Origin: Bog-159 sp049511415
Lineage (GTDB): Bacteria; Acidobacteriota; Terriglobia; Bryobacterales; Bryobacteraceae
Direction of reading: 5' to 3'
Assembly (NCBI GenBank): GCA_049511415.1
Contig: JBEKYC010000080.1
Span: forward strand, 1-48,192
DNA: 48,192 nt
In this document: positions 8,542 to 16,378 of the stretch, one piece after another
How positions within the stretch are numbered: position 1 is the stretch's first letter
How the letters are laid out: each line of letters starts with the position of its first letter
Position numbers and translations under genes: made by a program
The notes under the pieces: model-generated
Told to the model about the DNA's origin: nothing
Seen by the model: only the letters and a program-made list of their open reading frames with translations
Databases searched by the model: none

Positions 8542-10143
8542 TTACTGATTCGCTGCCAGGCGCGGCTTTAGCTTACCCACATCCAGACTGCAAAAAGCCG
8601 GCCGCACGCCCCGCCGCGGCACGGCGCGCCCGTCGTTGCCGAACTCCATGTAATCGTCGGTTGACGCGGAGAACGCCGGCCATTGCGGCAGTCCGCCGCC
8701 ATTAGGGTCGCCGGTCTTGGCGAAGTTCGTCCAATAGCTCTCGATGCTCGCGGCGAGACTTTCGTCCGCCTTCTGAAACGGCAGCCAAGTCCATGCCGGA
8801 CTGTGCAGCGCGCCGAACACGTAGGCCAGTTCCAGGCTGTGAAACGATCCCATCTCGCTTTCCCCTTTGCCGGGGATCGAGCGGCGAAACTGATACACAT
8901 ACGACCTATGTCCGGCGGCGGCATGCAGCGCCGCCATTTCGGCCGAGGGACAAGTCACCAGCCCGTCGGTGAGCCAACTGTCGGCGGCGGTCGTACGGCC
9001 GGTCTTGGTATCCAGGTAATACATCGTCATCACCAGCGGCGCCATGCTTCCGTAGCAGACGCGCAGCGCTTTGAGCGCGCCATCGCTGCTCGACGCCGAC
9101 CCCTGCGATGTGCCGCGGAATACGCTGGCCTCGCGCGCGTTGTTGCCGATCACCAGGTTCACGGGCTCTTCCCTGCCCTCCGCAAACACCTGCTGGGGGG
9201 ACTGCGGCAAGACCCAGCCATCCACCACGAAATCGGGACGCGCTTCCTGATGGGCGGCCTGCACGGCCGCGCGCATCACCGCCTCGGGCGGCAGCGCCCG
9301 CAACCGCGGCAGATCCGGACTGCCGGCCAGCCGGGCCACGCGCTTGCCGAACCGCTCGCCGCGCTGCAAGCTGAACGGGTAACTGATAAACACCGGGCCG
9401 CTCTCTACGATGGCGCGTTGAAACAGTCCGTGCGCCAGCGGCGACGACATCAGCATGCCCGTGTCGATGGCCCCGGCCGATTCGCCGAAGACAGTCACGC
9501 GCGCGGGGTCGCCGCCAAACCTGGCCATGTTGTCATGCACCCACTGGAGCGCGGCGATCTGATCCATCAGCCCGTAGTCTCCCGACGCGTGGTGCGGCGA
9601 TTCGCGCGTGAGATCGGGATGCGAAAAAAATCCAAATGCGCCCAGTCGATAGTTGATGGTCACCACTACCACGCCGTGCCGGGCCAGATCCGCGCCATCG
9701 TAAGCCGGTTCGTTGCCGCTGCCGATCCGGTTCGATCCACCGTGAATCCAAAGCATCACCGCATGCGGCTCGCGCACGGGCCACTCGGGTGTCCAGATGT
9801 TCAGGTACAGGCAGTCTTCGGAGAGTTCCCAGCGCGGCGTGGGATAGTTCACGCCGTAGCGCCGCGCGATCGGCGCGATGAATGCGCCCGTGCCGGTGGG
9901 CATCTGAAAGCAGGCAGCCGAGTAGTGTGTGGTATCCCGCGCGCCGTGCCATGGCTTCACCGGCTGCGGCTCGCGCCAGCGCCACTCGCCCACCGGAGGC
10001 GCCGCGAACGGGATGCCTTTGAATACCGCTCCGGGAGACTCCAGGTAGCCGCGCACCGTGCCACCGGTCACGTCGGCCTCCGGCGCCTGCGCGCCGCAAG
10101 CTGCCAGGGCACACGCCGCCAGAAGGCCCGCTAGCTTATACAC
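8542..10143 (-). CDS. type B carboxylesterase, predicted lipoprotein
   Basis: 533 residues from a GTG at 10143. The open frame extends further upstream, but this start gives a clean lipoprotein signal ending in LAAC (Cys16), has AGGAGC nine bases upstream at 10153-10158, and overlaps the preceding gnd gene by only 8 nt. The alpha/beta-hydrolase core is clear: SEDCLYLNIW, the oxyanion-hole HGG of MLWIHGGS, and the nucleophile elbow G-E-S222-A-G. A candidate acidic residue lies in NNAREASVF, and the His lies in SFHSLELAYVFG. The family hydrolyses carboxylic esters, and the substrate here is unknown. Cys pairs near the N-terminus are consistent with an exported protein. It closes the minus-strand run that starts at the sigma factor. 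Confidence 0.9.
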   Translation of the reverse strand: MYKLAGLLAACALAACGAQAPEADVTGGTVRGYLESPGAVFKGIPFAAPPVGEWRWREPQPVKPWHGARDTTHYSAACFQMPTGTGAFIAPIARRYGVNYPTPRWELSEDCLYLNIWTPEWPVREPHAVMLWIHGGSNRIGSGNEPAYDGADLARHGVVVVTINYRLGAFGFFSHPDLTRESPHHASGDYGLMDQIAALQWVHDNMARFGGDPARVTVFGESAGAIDTGMLMSSPLAHGLFQRAIVESGPVFISYPFSLQRGERFGKRVARLAGSPDLPRLRALPPEAVMRAAVQAAHQEARPDFVVDGWVLPQSPQQVFAEGREEPVNLVIGNNAREASVFRGTSQGSASSSDGALKALRVCYGSMAPLVMTMYYLDTKTGRTTAADSWLTDGLVTCPSAEMAALHAAAGHRSYVYQFRRSIPGKGESEMGSFHSLELAYVFGALHSPAWTWLPFQKADESLAASIESYWTNFAKTGDPNGGGLPQWPAFSASTDDYMEFGNDGRAVPRRGVRPAFCSLDVGKLKPRLAANQ

Positions 10144-11155
10144 TCGCGCCGCGCTCCTGGTGCCCGCCGAACTGGAAGCGCATCGCCGAAAGGAGCTTAT
10201 CGGCAAAGTCTTCTTCGCCGCGCGAGCTGAAGCGTTGATAGAGCGCCGCGCTCAATACCGGAGCGGGCGCGGACTCTTCAATGGCCGCCATGATGGTCCA
10301 GCGGCCTTCGCCGGAATCCGACACGCGTCCGGAGAAACCGGCGAGATCGGGCTGCTCCACCAGCGCGATGGCCGTCAAATCGAGCAGCCAGGAGGCGATC
10401 ACGCTGCCGCGCCGCCACACTTCGGCAATGTCATTCAATTGCAGGTCGAATTGATAGTCTTCCGGATTTCGCAAGGGCGCGGTTTCGGCATCGGCGGTCT
10501 GACCCTTCTTACCCACATTGGCATGCTTCAGAATGTTCAGCCCTTCCGCATACGCGGCCATTAATCCGTACTCGATGCCGTTGTGCACCATCTTAACGAA
10601 GTGCCCGGAGCCCGACGGACCGCAATGCAGGTAGCCCTCCTCGCATGTGCCGCCCAGCTTCTCGCGCCCGGGTGTGCGCGGCGCGTCGCCGCGGCCGGGC
10701 GCCAGCGTTTTGAAAATCGGATCCAGATGCGCCACGATCTCGGGCTCGCCGCCGATCATCTGGCAGTAGCCGCGCTCCAGCCCCCAAACGCCGCCGCTGG
10801 TGCCGACGTCTACATAATGCAGGCCCTTGGTCTTCAGTTCCTTGGCGCGGCGGATGTCATCGACGTAGTAAGAATTGCCGCCGTCGATGATGATGTCGCC
10901 GCTTTCCATGCGCGCGGAAAGCTGGGCCAGCGTGCCGTCCACCACCGCCGCCGGCACCATCAGCCAGACCGCGCGCGGCGGCTGCAGGGACTTCAGAAAA
11001 TCATCCAGCGTGAGGGCGCCCGCCGCACCCTCGCCCGCCATTTTTTCGACGCTGGCCTCGCTCTGATCCCACACCACGCACTGATGGCCGCCGCGCATCA
11101 GGCGCCGCACCATGTTGGCGCCCATCCGGCCCAGGCCAATCATACCGAGCTGCAT
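10136..11155 (-). CDS. gnd: 6-phosphogluconate dehydrogenase (decarboxylating), short type
   Basis: 339 residues. The enzyme converts 6-phosphogluconate to ribulose 5-phosphate and CO2 with reduction of NAD(P)+, in the oxidative pentose phosphate pathway. The Rossmann motif MIGLGRMG is at residues 5-12, DIIIDGGNSYY contains the substrate-binding loop, GTSGGVWGLERG follows, and GSGHFVKMVHNGIEYG carries the catalytic lysine. The length fits the short class (about 300-340 residues, GntZ/YqeC-like) rather than the 470-residue enzyme, so NAD preference is possible but not shown. A good ribosome binding site (AAGGAGG) lies about ten bases upstream. It sits 53 nt after the DUF4097 gene on the same strand, an unexpected metabolic member in an envelope-stress-like cluster. 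Confidence 0.93.
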   Translation of the reverse strand: MQLGMIGLGRMGANMVRRLMRGGHQCVVWDQSEASVEKMAGEGAAGALTLDDFLKSLQPPRAVWLMVPAAVVDGTLAQLSARMESGDIIIDGGNSYYVDDIRRAKELKTKGLHYVDVGTSGGVWGLERGYCQMIGGEPEIVAHLDPIFKTLAPGRGDAPRTPGREKLGGTCEEGYLHCGPSGSGHFVKMVHNGIEYGLMAAYAEGLNILKHANVGKKGQTADAETAPLRNPEDYQFDLQLNDIAEVWRRGSVIASWLLDLTAIALVEQPDLAGFSGRVSDSGEGRWTIMAAIEESAPAPVLSAALYQRFSSRGEEDFADKLLSAMRFQFGGHQERGASV

Positions 11156-11208
11156 TGGAATTGCCCTCCTTATGCTAGGTTACCGTGTGCGGAGGAGGGA
11201 TTGGAGTC

Positions 11209-12030
11209 TTACTTCTTCTTACGCAGGTAGATCTTGCCGTTAAAGGTGGTGAATTGCATCTCCGGCCCGCCGCCGTTGATGCTGCCGTAGGTCACTTTGT
11301 CGAACTGTACACGAAAGTGGCCCTCCTTGTTATGTGTCTCGGTGATCTTGGGGTTGGATGGGTTCGCCTCCAGACGCACATCAAAGTCGCTGAAGATCTC
11401 TCCGTTATCCGCTTTCATCTTTACGCGCGCCTTGGTGTCCGCGGGCATCGTGACATCCACATCGCCGTTCATGGTGCTGAAGGACATCGACTTTCCGGGA
11501 GTTATCTGGTCGAGCGTAACGATGACGTCTGCGTTCAGCGAATGCGCCACCACGGCGCCGGAAATGTTCAGCAGCTTCACGCCGCCATTCAGATCGTCGG
11601 CGTCCACTTCGCCGCTCACGTGCTCGACTTTGATATCGCCGTCGTTCAGACACTTCAGTTTGAGCGACGTGTTGAATGGCGCCTGGATCGTGAGATCGAC
11701 GGTGCGATTCATAGCCCGCACGCCGATGTTGACTTCGTTGTCCTGTTCCTCGACGGTCAAGCCACTGCCGCGGCTATCCAGACGGCGCATACCTTCGGCC
11801 TTGCGATCGGGCTTCGCTTCATGTCCTTCCGGTCCGCGCGCGTGCGCCTCGACGATCACCTCTTTGCCGTTGTAGCCGGTCACGGTGATGCCACCGTTCA
11901 ACAAGGAGGCATGCACGATGGCAGGCCGGGAGGGATCGCTAAGCGGCACGGTGACGCGATCCGGAGTTTCCTGAGCCAGGGCCAAGCCGGCCGCCAGCAC
12001 GGACGCACCAAGAAATTTGATTGTTCGCAT
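11209..12030 (-). CDS. secreted DUF4097-type beta-helix protein (second of a pair)
   Basis: 273 residues with a signal peptide (MRTIKFLGASVLAAGLALAQ). The rest is a string of short beta repeats typical of DUF4097: ITVTGYNGKEVIVEAHA, LKCLNDGDIKVEHVSGE, DLNGGVKLLNISGAV and STMNGDVDVTMP. Recurrent N-G-(D/G/E) turns fit a right-handed beta-helix or stacked sheet. No enzymatic residues are recognised. It ends in INGGGPEMQFTTFNGKIYLRKKK, closely echoing the end of the next gene upstream (GGPELSFDAFNGDIRILNRG), so the two are paralogues from a tandem duplication. Only 2 nt separate the genes. Its function is unknown, and control by the adjacent ECF sigma factor is inferred. Confidence 0.85.
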   Translation of the reverse strand: MRTIKFLGASVLAAGLALAQETPDRVTVPLSDPSRPAIVHASLLNGGITVTGYNGKEVIVEAHARGPEGHEAKPDRKAEGMRRLDSRGSGLTVEEQDNEVNIGVRAMNRTVDLTIQAPFNTSLKLKCLNDGDIKVEHVSGEVDADDLNGGVKLLNISGAVVAHSLNADVIVTLDQITPGKSMSFSTMNGDVDVTMPADTKARVKMKADNGEIFSDFDVRLEANPSNPKITETHNKEGHFRVQFDKVTYGSINGGGPEMQFTTFNGKIYLRKKK

Positions 12031-12032
12031 GA

Positions 12033-12896
12033 TTACTGTCCTCGATTCAGAATTCGAATATCGCCGTTGAAGGCGTCAAAGCTAAGCTCCGGCCCACCCT
12101 GCCCTACGCGTACCGCGGACCAATCGCTGCTCTTGTAAACAAACTTGCCGTTGTGCCGCTCGCCCGCCGAAGCCGGCACGGGCAAATAGCTCACCGGAAA
12201 GTCGGTGTAGACCCCGCCATTGAACGTCTTGAAGCGCAGATCGGCGGCCAGGCCCGGCTGGAACGCCACGCGCACCTCGCCATTCAGGGAACCGAACGAG
12301 CTTTTCTCGCGGGGGTTTTCGCGGAACGTCACGCGGACCTTGCCGTTCAGCGCATAGACTTTGCCGGAACCGGCAGCGTCGGTCATTTCGACGCCGCCGT
12401 TGATGTTGTCCACCTTGTAATCGCCCGCGACGTTGGCGATGCGGATTTCGCCGTCATTGATGGTCTTCAAGTCCGTGGCTGTGTCGCGCGGCACCTGCAG
12501 ATCGAAGTCGTATTTCACCTGATAGCCCGGATCGTTGTGAATGTGGACTCCGCCATCGCGGCACCGGAAAGGCCCGTCGACGTAGAAGCGCACCGTATTG
12601 GCATCCTGTGTAATTTCCAGCGTGACTTCGCGGCGGGCGTGTTCGGCGGCCTCCTCCGAATCGGCCGTGAGACGTTTGTGGGCGACCAGGCGCACTTCGC
12701 TGCCGGCGTAGCCTTGCACGTGGATGGAGCCGAAGACGTTATCCACGATGACCTTCTTCGGCGCGGCCCCGGCCAGCGGGTAAGTCTTCTGAATCGTTTC
12801 GTTCTGGTCGATGTCCGCGGCCATTATCGGCAGGCCGGCGGCGAGCAGGAGAATGGCGGGCAGGTACCGGTTGTTCATAGTCAGTTTCCCTTTCAT
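12033..12896 (-). CDS. secreted DUF4097-type beta-helix protein (first of a pair)
   Basis: 287 residues from ATG 12896, which overlaps the stop of the anti-sigma gene as ATGA. A second ATG at 12878 is an equally good signal-peptide start and has AAGGGA upstream, so the exact start is open. After the signal (ending near LLLAAGLPIMA) the protein has KKVIVDNVFGSIHVQGYAGSE and then repeats such as TINDGEIRIANVAGD, NINGGVEMTDAAGSG, ALNGKVRVTF and SLNGEVRVAF. These NG-turn beta repeats define DUF4097. It is exported and probably surface- or periplasm-located. It follows sigma and anti-sigma genes directly, suggesting either a structural target of the stress response or a signal input to the anti-sigma factor. 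Both are inference. Confidence 0.85.
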   Translation of the reverse strand: MKGKLTMNNRYLPAILLLAAGLPIMAADIDQNETIQKTYPLAGAAPKKVIVDNVFGSIHVQGYAGSEVRLVAHKRLTADSEEAAEHARREVTLEITQDANTVRFYVDGPFRCRDGGVHIHNDPGYQVKYDFDLQVPRDTATDLKTINDGEIRIANVAGDYKVDNINGGVEMTDAAGSGKVYALNGKVRVTFRENPREKSSFGSLNGEVRVAFQPGLAADLRFKTFNGGVYTDFPVSYLPVPASAGERHNGKFVYKSSDWSAVRVGQGGPELSFDAFNGDIRILNRGQ

Positions 12897-13687
12897 TGCA
12901 ATTGCGACGCTCCCCATAGGGCTTTCTCCTTGACGTTTCTGTCGGTGGCCGTGCTACGCTCCAGGGCTTCCAACTCGGGTAACGCGCTCCTATCGCGCGT
13001 GTCCACGATCAGATCGATCAGGGCAAGCTGCACCAGAGGCGAACTCTGTTTCACCAGTGACTGGTCCAGCGTGCCGCGAACCGCGGGGTTGGCCGAAAAC
13101 TTACGCAGCGCGTCCACCGCCGCCAGGCGCACGTTGACATTCGGGTCGTAATTGACGGCGTGCAACAACGCCGCCAGCACCGGGGCGTCGGACTGCTCCA
13201 CGCGGTAGGCGTAATCCACACCGCGCAGCCGCTCGCTGGCGGACTGTTGTTCGAGCAGCGAGAGCGTAACCAGTTGGCGCATGTGCTGCACTTCCTCTTG
13301 CAAGTGCGCCAGATCGCCCTGGTTGCGGTTGCGAGAATCCAGCAAATGACCGGCGGTGACGCCCGCGACGAGCAGAGCGGCCGACCAGGCCCACCCACGC
13401 CATCCCCAATCAAAGAATGGGCGGCGCGCCGGCTGGGCGGCGGGAGGCGTGGATGCCAGGCCTTCGCGGTATGCTTCGAGCGATTGATAGAAGCGGGAGC
13501 GCATGGCCGCGCTGGGCTGCTCCTGTTCCAGCAAGCCAAGCATTTCCCAGGTTTCCGACAAATCCGCGGCTTCCTGTTTACAGCCGGCGCACGCGGCAAA
13601 ATGTTCGTCCAGTTCTTCGGCCGTGGCCGGGCTCAGGGCGCCCGCCAGATAGTCGGCGATTTGTTCCTTTACCTGATCGCACGTCAT
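12893..13687 (-). CDS. zinc-finger anti-sigma factor with C-terminal HEAT-like repeats
   Basis: 264 residues. The N-terminal anti-sigma zinc finger (zf-HC2/ZAS) has H29-x3-C33-x2-C36, with Cys3 as a possible fourth ligand. Such domains hold the cognate ECF sigma factor inactive. One transmembrane helix lies at about residues 97-116 (GWAWSAALLVAGVTAGHLL). Beyond it, residues about 155-260 form helical repeats with a HEAT look (VLAALLHAVNYDPNVNVRLA, LVQLALIDLIVDTRDRSALP), placed outside the cytoplasmic membrane by the single helix. HEAT repeats usually bind proteins, so this may be a sensor domain (inference). Its ATG overlaps the sigma-factor stop (ATGA), consistent with a coupled sigma/anti-sigma pair. 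Confidence 0.9.
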   Translation of the reverse strand: MTCDQVKEQIADYLAGALSPATAEELDEHFAACAGCKQEAADLSETWEMLGLLEQEQPSAAMRSRFYQSLEAYREGLASTPPAAQPARRPFFDWGWRGWAWSAALLVAGVTAGHLLDSRNRNQGDLAHLQEEVQHMRQLVTLSLLEQQSASERLRGVDYAYRVEQSDAPVLAALLHAVNYDPNVNVRLAAVDALRKFSANPAVRGTLDQSLVKQSSPLVQLALIDLIVDTRDRSALPELEALERSTATDRNVKEKALWGASQLQ

Positions 13688-14247
13688 GAGGCCTTCTCTC
13701 CCGCTAATTCAAAAAAGATCTGGCTGAGCGCCCTGACGGCGCGATAAACCCGCACCTTCACGGTGCCCACGTCACAAGCCAGGATTTCGGCAATCTGGTC
13801 GTACTTCAGATTCTGGAAACGGCTGAGCACCAGCACCTCCCGTTTTTCCACCGGTAGGGCGGCCAGGGCGCGGCGCAGCAAACCCAAATCCTGCCGGCGG
13901 CGCATGGTCTCGGCCGGGTCCGGCGATGCGCTGGCTGGCTCCTCCATGGGCTGCTCCGGCCAGGGCGTTTCACCCTTGTGCTTCTGGGCGCCATCCAGGT
14001 GGGCGTTCCGCGCGACCTGATACATCCAGGCCGTAAACGGGCTGCCGTCCCGATAGCTGTGCCGGTATTTCAACATGCGGAAAAACACGTCCTGCACCAA
14101 ATCTTCACTGCACGCCCGATTGCCGGTAAGGCGCAGAAAATAGCGGAACAGGGCGCGATGATGGCGCTCGAAGAGCACCGCCATCTTGGCCAGGTCGCCA
14201 TCCCGGACTTTTTGCATCAGAACGTTGTCCGCCCGCGTCTCCGGCAT
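13684..14247 (-). CDS. ECF-family RNA polymerase sigma factor
   Basis: 187 residues. The sigma-2 region is LFERHHRALFRYFLRLTGNR and EDLVQDVFFRMLKYRHSY, with the usual D-L-V-Q-D-V-F core. The sigma-4 helix-turn-helix is ALAALPVEKREVLVLSRFQN followed by YDQIAEILACDVGTVKVRVY. The linker is acidic and proline-rich (EEPASASPDPAET). No C-terminal extension is present, so it is a classical short ECF factor. The next gene, overlapping by 4 nt, encodes its likely anti-sigma factor. Targets are not known, but the two DUF4097 genes in the same run are the obvious candidates. No Shine-Dalgarno sequence is evident before the ATG, and a promoter-like sequence sits so close that the mRNA could be leaderless. 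Confidence 0.93.
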   Translation of the reverse strand: MPETRADNVLMQKVRDGDLAKMAVLFERHHRALFRYFLRLTGNRACSEDLVQDVFFRMLKYRHSYRDGSPFTAWMYQVARNAHLDGAQKHKGETPWPEQPMEEPASASPDPAETMRRRQDLGLLRRALAALPVEKREVLVLSRFQNLKYDQIAEILACDVGTVKVRVYRAVRALSQIFFELAGEKAS

Positions 14248-14255
14248 TCACCCAG

Positions 14256-14285
14256 TATTACCGAGACGCGCGAAAAAGGTTACAA
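14256..14285 (-). promoter_or_regulatory. candidate ECF-type promoter of the sigma-factor operon
   Basis: Read on the minus strand, TTGTAACC (14278-14285) has the AAC core of ECF -35 elements. After a 15-base spacer it is followed by GGTAATA (14256-14262), which would place transcription start at about 14249, next to the ATG at 14247. Autoregulation of ECF operons is common. The -10 assignment is uncertain because ECF -10 elements vary. The remaining bases to 14509 show nothing else I can name. Confidence 0.3.
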
Positions 14286-14509
14286 GGCTGCGTTGCGAGG
14301 CGCACGAAGGCCAACGGGAACAGGCATATTGCTTCGTGGTGTTGCTGAAGGACCGCGGTAAGCGCCAGAGTATGGATGAACGTGATCTATGGCGGAATAC
14401 AAGAGGGGCATCGCTAGATTCAGGCTTCGGGTGAGGATGGCGACGTCATACCTGGTTCAGAACCCCCAGGGCCACTACGCTATTAGATCCGCCAAGCCCA
14501 AAGCCGCCC

Positions 14510-14845
14510 TTATTTGGCTGAGGCCGCCGTGTTCCTCGTCTGTTCGCCGAGCCGCGTGATCCGCACGGCGCCTTCAGGAAATACGGCGCGGATCTCCAGT
14601 TCGCCTCCCATGGCTCGAATGAAATCCCCCAAAGTGCTCACGTACATGTCGACGCGGCGCTCCAGTTTCGAGACCGCGGATTGATTTACATTGAGCAGAG
14701 TTGCAAGATGTTCCTGGGTCAATTGTCGCGCAGCGCGCAGTTCGTCCAGGGCCATCTCATGAATCATGCGCTTCGTCTTGGCTTCGCTACGGGCCCGCGA
14801 CTCGGGGCTCATTTTCGCTCGAAGTTCCTTAAATTTTCGTGCCAT
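14510..14845 (-). CDS. HigA/XRE-family antitoxin, helix-turn-helix
   Basis: 111 residues from ATG 14845 (an in-frame GTG at 14857 would add four). The N-terminal third is basic (MARKFKELRAKM). The Cro/C1-type helix-turn-helix spans about residues 38-62: LTQEHLATLLNVNQSAVSKL, with ERRVDMYVSTLGDFIRAMGG directly after, a pattern typical of HigA-like antitoxins. It would neutralise the toxin encoded immediately upstream and repress the operon. That toxin gene is frameshifted (see the adjacent entry), so this antitoxin may now be an orphan. The toxin-first gene order is the HigBA order. Confidence 0.85.
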   Translation of the reverse strand: MARKFKELRAKMSPESRARSEAKTKRMIHEMALDELRAARQLTQEHLATLLNVNQSAVSKLERRVDMYVSTLGDFIRAMGGELEIRAVFPEGAVRITRLGEQTRNTAASAK

Positions 14846-14878
14846 GAAACCACCCACTCCCTTGGGTAAAACAACTAC

Positions 14879-15231
14879 TCACTTTCCCTTCTTGATAGAC
14901 CGGAGGTGTTCGCCGAAAAGGCTATCCGCTTGTGGCACGAATGTTTCGTACCAGCGGTCGTTCCCTGTCTTCTCGCCGTCCAATAGCAAGATCGCCGACC
15001 GGTGGGGTCGAACGCATACAGAACCCGGTACGGCCGCCCCGCATGTTGAATCCGCAACTCCCGCATCTGCGGATGAATACTGGAGGCCACCCCGGACGAG
15101 TGCGGGAATTTCAAAGCTGGTCCGTACTTCTCCAGGAGTCCCACACTGGCGCCCACGTCTTCCTGTTCTTCCACGGAAAGTCCATCCCACCACCCCTCAA
15201 ACTCATCGGTAAATTCGACGGACCATTCCAT
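14879..15231 (-). pseudogene. HigB/RelE-type toxin gene broken by a single frameshift
   Basis: From ATG 15231 the frame encodes MEWSVEFTDEFEGWWDGL, then RELRIQHAGRPYRVLYAFDP, the usual first two thirds of a HigB-like toxin (an mRNA interferase). After FDP this frame drifts into TGRRSCYWTARRQG. The next frame instead continues with HRSAILLLDGEKTGNDRWYE and ends DSLFGEHLRSIKKGK at a stop at 14879, exactly the expected C-terminus. Restoring one base in the run of four G/C at 15004-15007 would rejoin them into a 117-residue protein of normal family length. The break is therefore either a real inactivating mutation or a homopolymer sequencing error. Confidence 0.8.
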
Positions 15232-15350
15232 CAAGGTAATTATTACAGATATGGAATGCTGACGTCAAGCATTTCCGGTGCTGTCAGACTGGCTTTCCAG
15301 CCGCGCCGCAAGATCTTCAGGCCGGCGGCGGGCCGTTGCGGGCCTAGCTC

Positions 15351-16055
15351 CTACCAGTAATTTTTGCAACCCTTGGCCGCTAGTATTTGCCAGCTATCGA
15401 ACTCCAGGTTCCGTGGAGACAGGAATTCCAATTGGATTGGCCTGGTCTGAAGTGGCCCAATCCATAACCCGTCGATTCGGTAATCCTTCACCGTAAGAGT
15501 TGGCGGCGGAGCGGGGACCGGCAGCTTAGGTGGGTCGTCGAGAACCTTCCAGCCCTTGCCTCTGTCTGGTTTGGCTGGTTCGTCGATAACCCATCCCTTT
15601 TCACTGTCTGGGTTGGCTGGCGGGTCAAGAGTGAAACCGGGCGGCGGTTTAATTGGCTGGTTTAGCGTGGATGCAGGCGGTAGCTGGTCAAGCAGGTTGT
15701 CGAGTGCATCAGGTGCTCTCTTCGGAGCCGAGTCGAAGAAATCAGCCGGAATTGGGTCTTGGCGCTGGTGCTGGACGATCCTCAGTGTCACCTCGCGAAT
15801 TGTCCAATCCGACGTGCCGTTGTATAGCTGGCCAGAGAATGTGCCCTGTGCGCCGGTGCCATCGCCGGCTACGCGGGCGACATCCCCAGAAGGGAGTTCC
15901 CGGCTAAATCTCAGCGCGGCGCCCAGGCCCCATAGCGCGCCGGCGCAAACTAGAACGACCAAGGTAGCGGCGATTGCCCTCTTTGGAATGCGGAAGCGAA
16001 AAGGCAGGCACGCATGAGGAACCCGGCGAGCGTGCCACCAGCCAGTTCCAAGCAC
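15351..16055 (-). CDS. hypothetical protein with one membrane helix and proline-rich linker
   Basis: Up to 234 residues from a GTG at 16055. I do not recognise the family. A basic stretch precedes one membrane helix (AIAATLVVLVCAGALWGLGA), followed by FSGQLYNGTSDWTIREVTLR, which looks like a beta strand-rich exported domain. A proline-rich linker then contains two near-repeats (EKGWVIDEPAKPD and GKGWKVLDDPPK). The protein ends with LEFDSWQILAAKGCKNYW. No ribosome binding site supports the start, and the first 25 residues may belong to a longer product begun in another frame (see the overlapping entry). Coding status is moderately supported by the length and the coherent hydrophobic segment. 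Confidence 0.5.
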   Translation of the reverse strand: MLGTGWWHARRVPHACLPFRFRIPKRAIAATLVVLVCAGALWGLGAALRFSRELPSGDVARVAGDGTGAQGTFSGQLYNGTSDWTIREVTLRIVQHQRQDPIPADFFDSAPKRAPDALDNLLDQLPPASTLNQPIKPPPGFTLDPPANPDSEKGWVIDEPAKPDRGKGWKVLDDPPKLPVPAPPPTLTVKDYRIDGLWIGPLQTRPIQLEFLSPRNLEFDSWQILAAKGCKNYW

Positions 16056-16218
16056 AGGCGCGAGGAATTATTTTACCCGGAGAACCGGAGAACAAGACGA
16101 ACCATGGCGCGCCACCGTAGCGAACCGACTGCGGCGGAAAGAGAACCGCGACCAGCGCAAAGACCGCGGCGGCTATCCACCTGCGCAGTCTCATGCCCCG
16201 GATTTTCTCTGTTGCCAT
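15904..16218 (-). CDS. doubtful hypothetical frame; possible N-terminus of the overlapping membrane protein
   Basis: From ATG 16218 (or 16194) this frame reads MRLRRWIAAAVFALVAVLFP, a credible membrane helix, then GGAPWFVLFSGSPGKIIPRA. Its remainder overlaps the neighbouring gene in another frame. A single frameshift near 16030-16055 would join the helix and the APWFVLFSG block to LGTGWWHARRV of the downstream frame, giving a two-helix membrane protein of about 285 residues. Whether this is one broken gene, two overlapping genes or a spurious frame cannot be decided here. Confidence 0.3.
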   Translation of the reverse strand: MATEKIRGMRLRRWIAAAVFALVAVLFPPQSVRYGGAPWFVLFSGSPGKIIPRACAWNWLVARSPGSSCVPAFSLPHSKEGNRRYLGRSSLRRRAMGPGRRAEI

Positions 16219-16378
16219 TTCGTCTGCCAACGACGATAACATCCGCCTGACTAAGCCTTAGTTGCTCTCTTTGGTTATCCGGGGAGGGCGTTTCTTTTGG
16301 GCAGAGACTCTGTCGCGATTCGCCCATCGGTCCCCAACCAGCCGCAGTCCGTTCCTAGGGCGAGACCCGCCGCCTTTC

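Noticed and set aside
8683..10134. Long plus-strand frame of 483 codons opposite the carboxylesterase gene
   Set aside because: The complementary strand carries an intact esterase with all its motifs; this frame has none.
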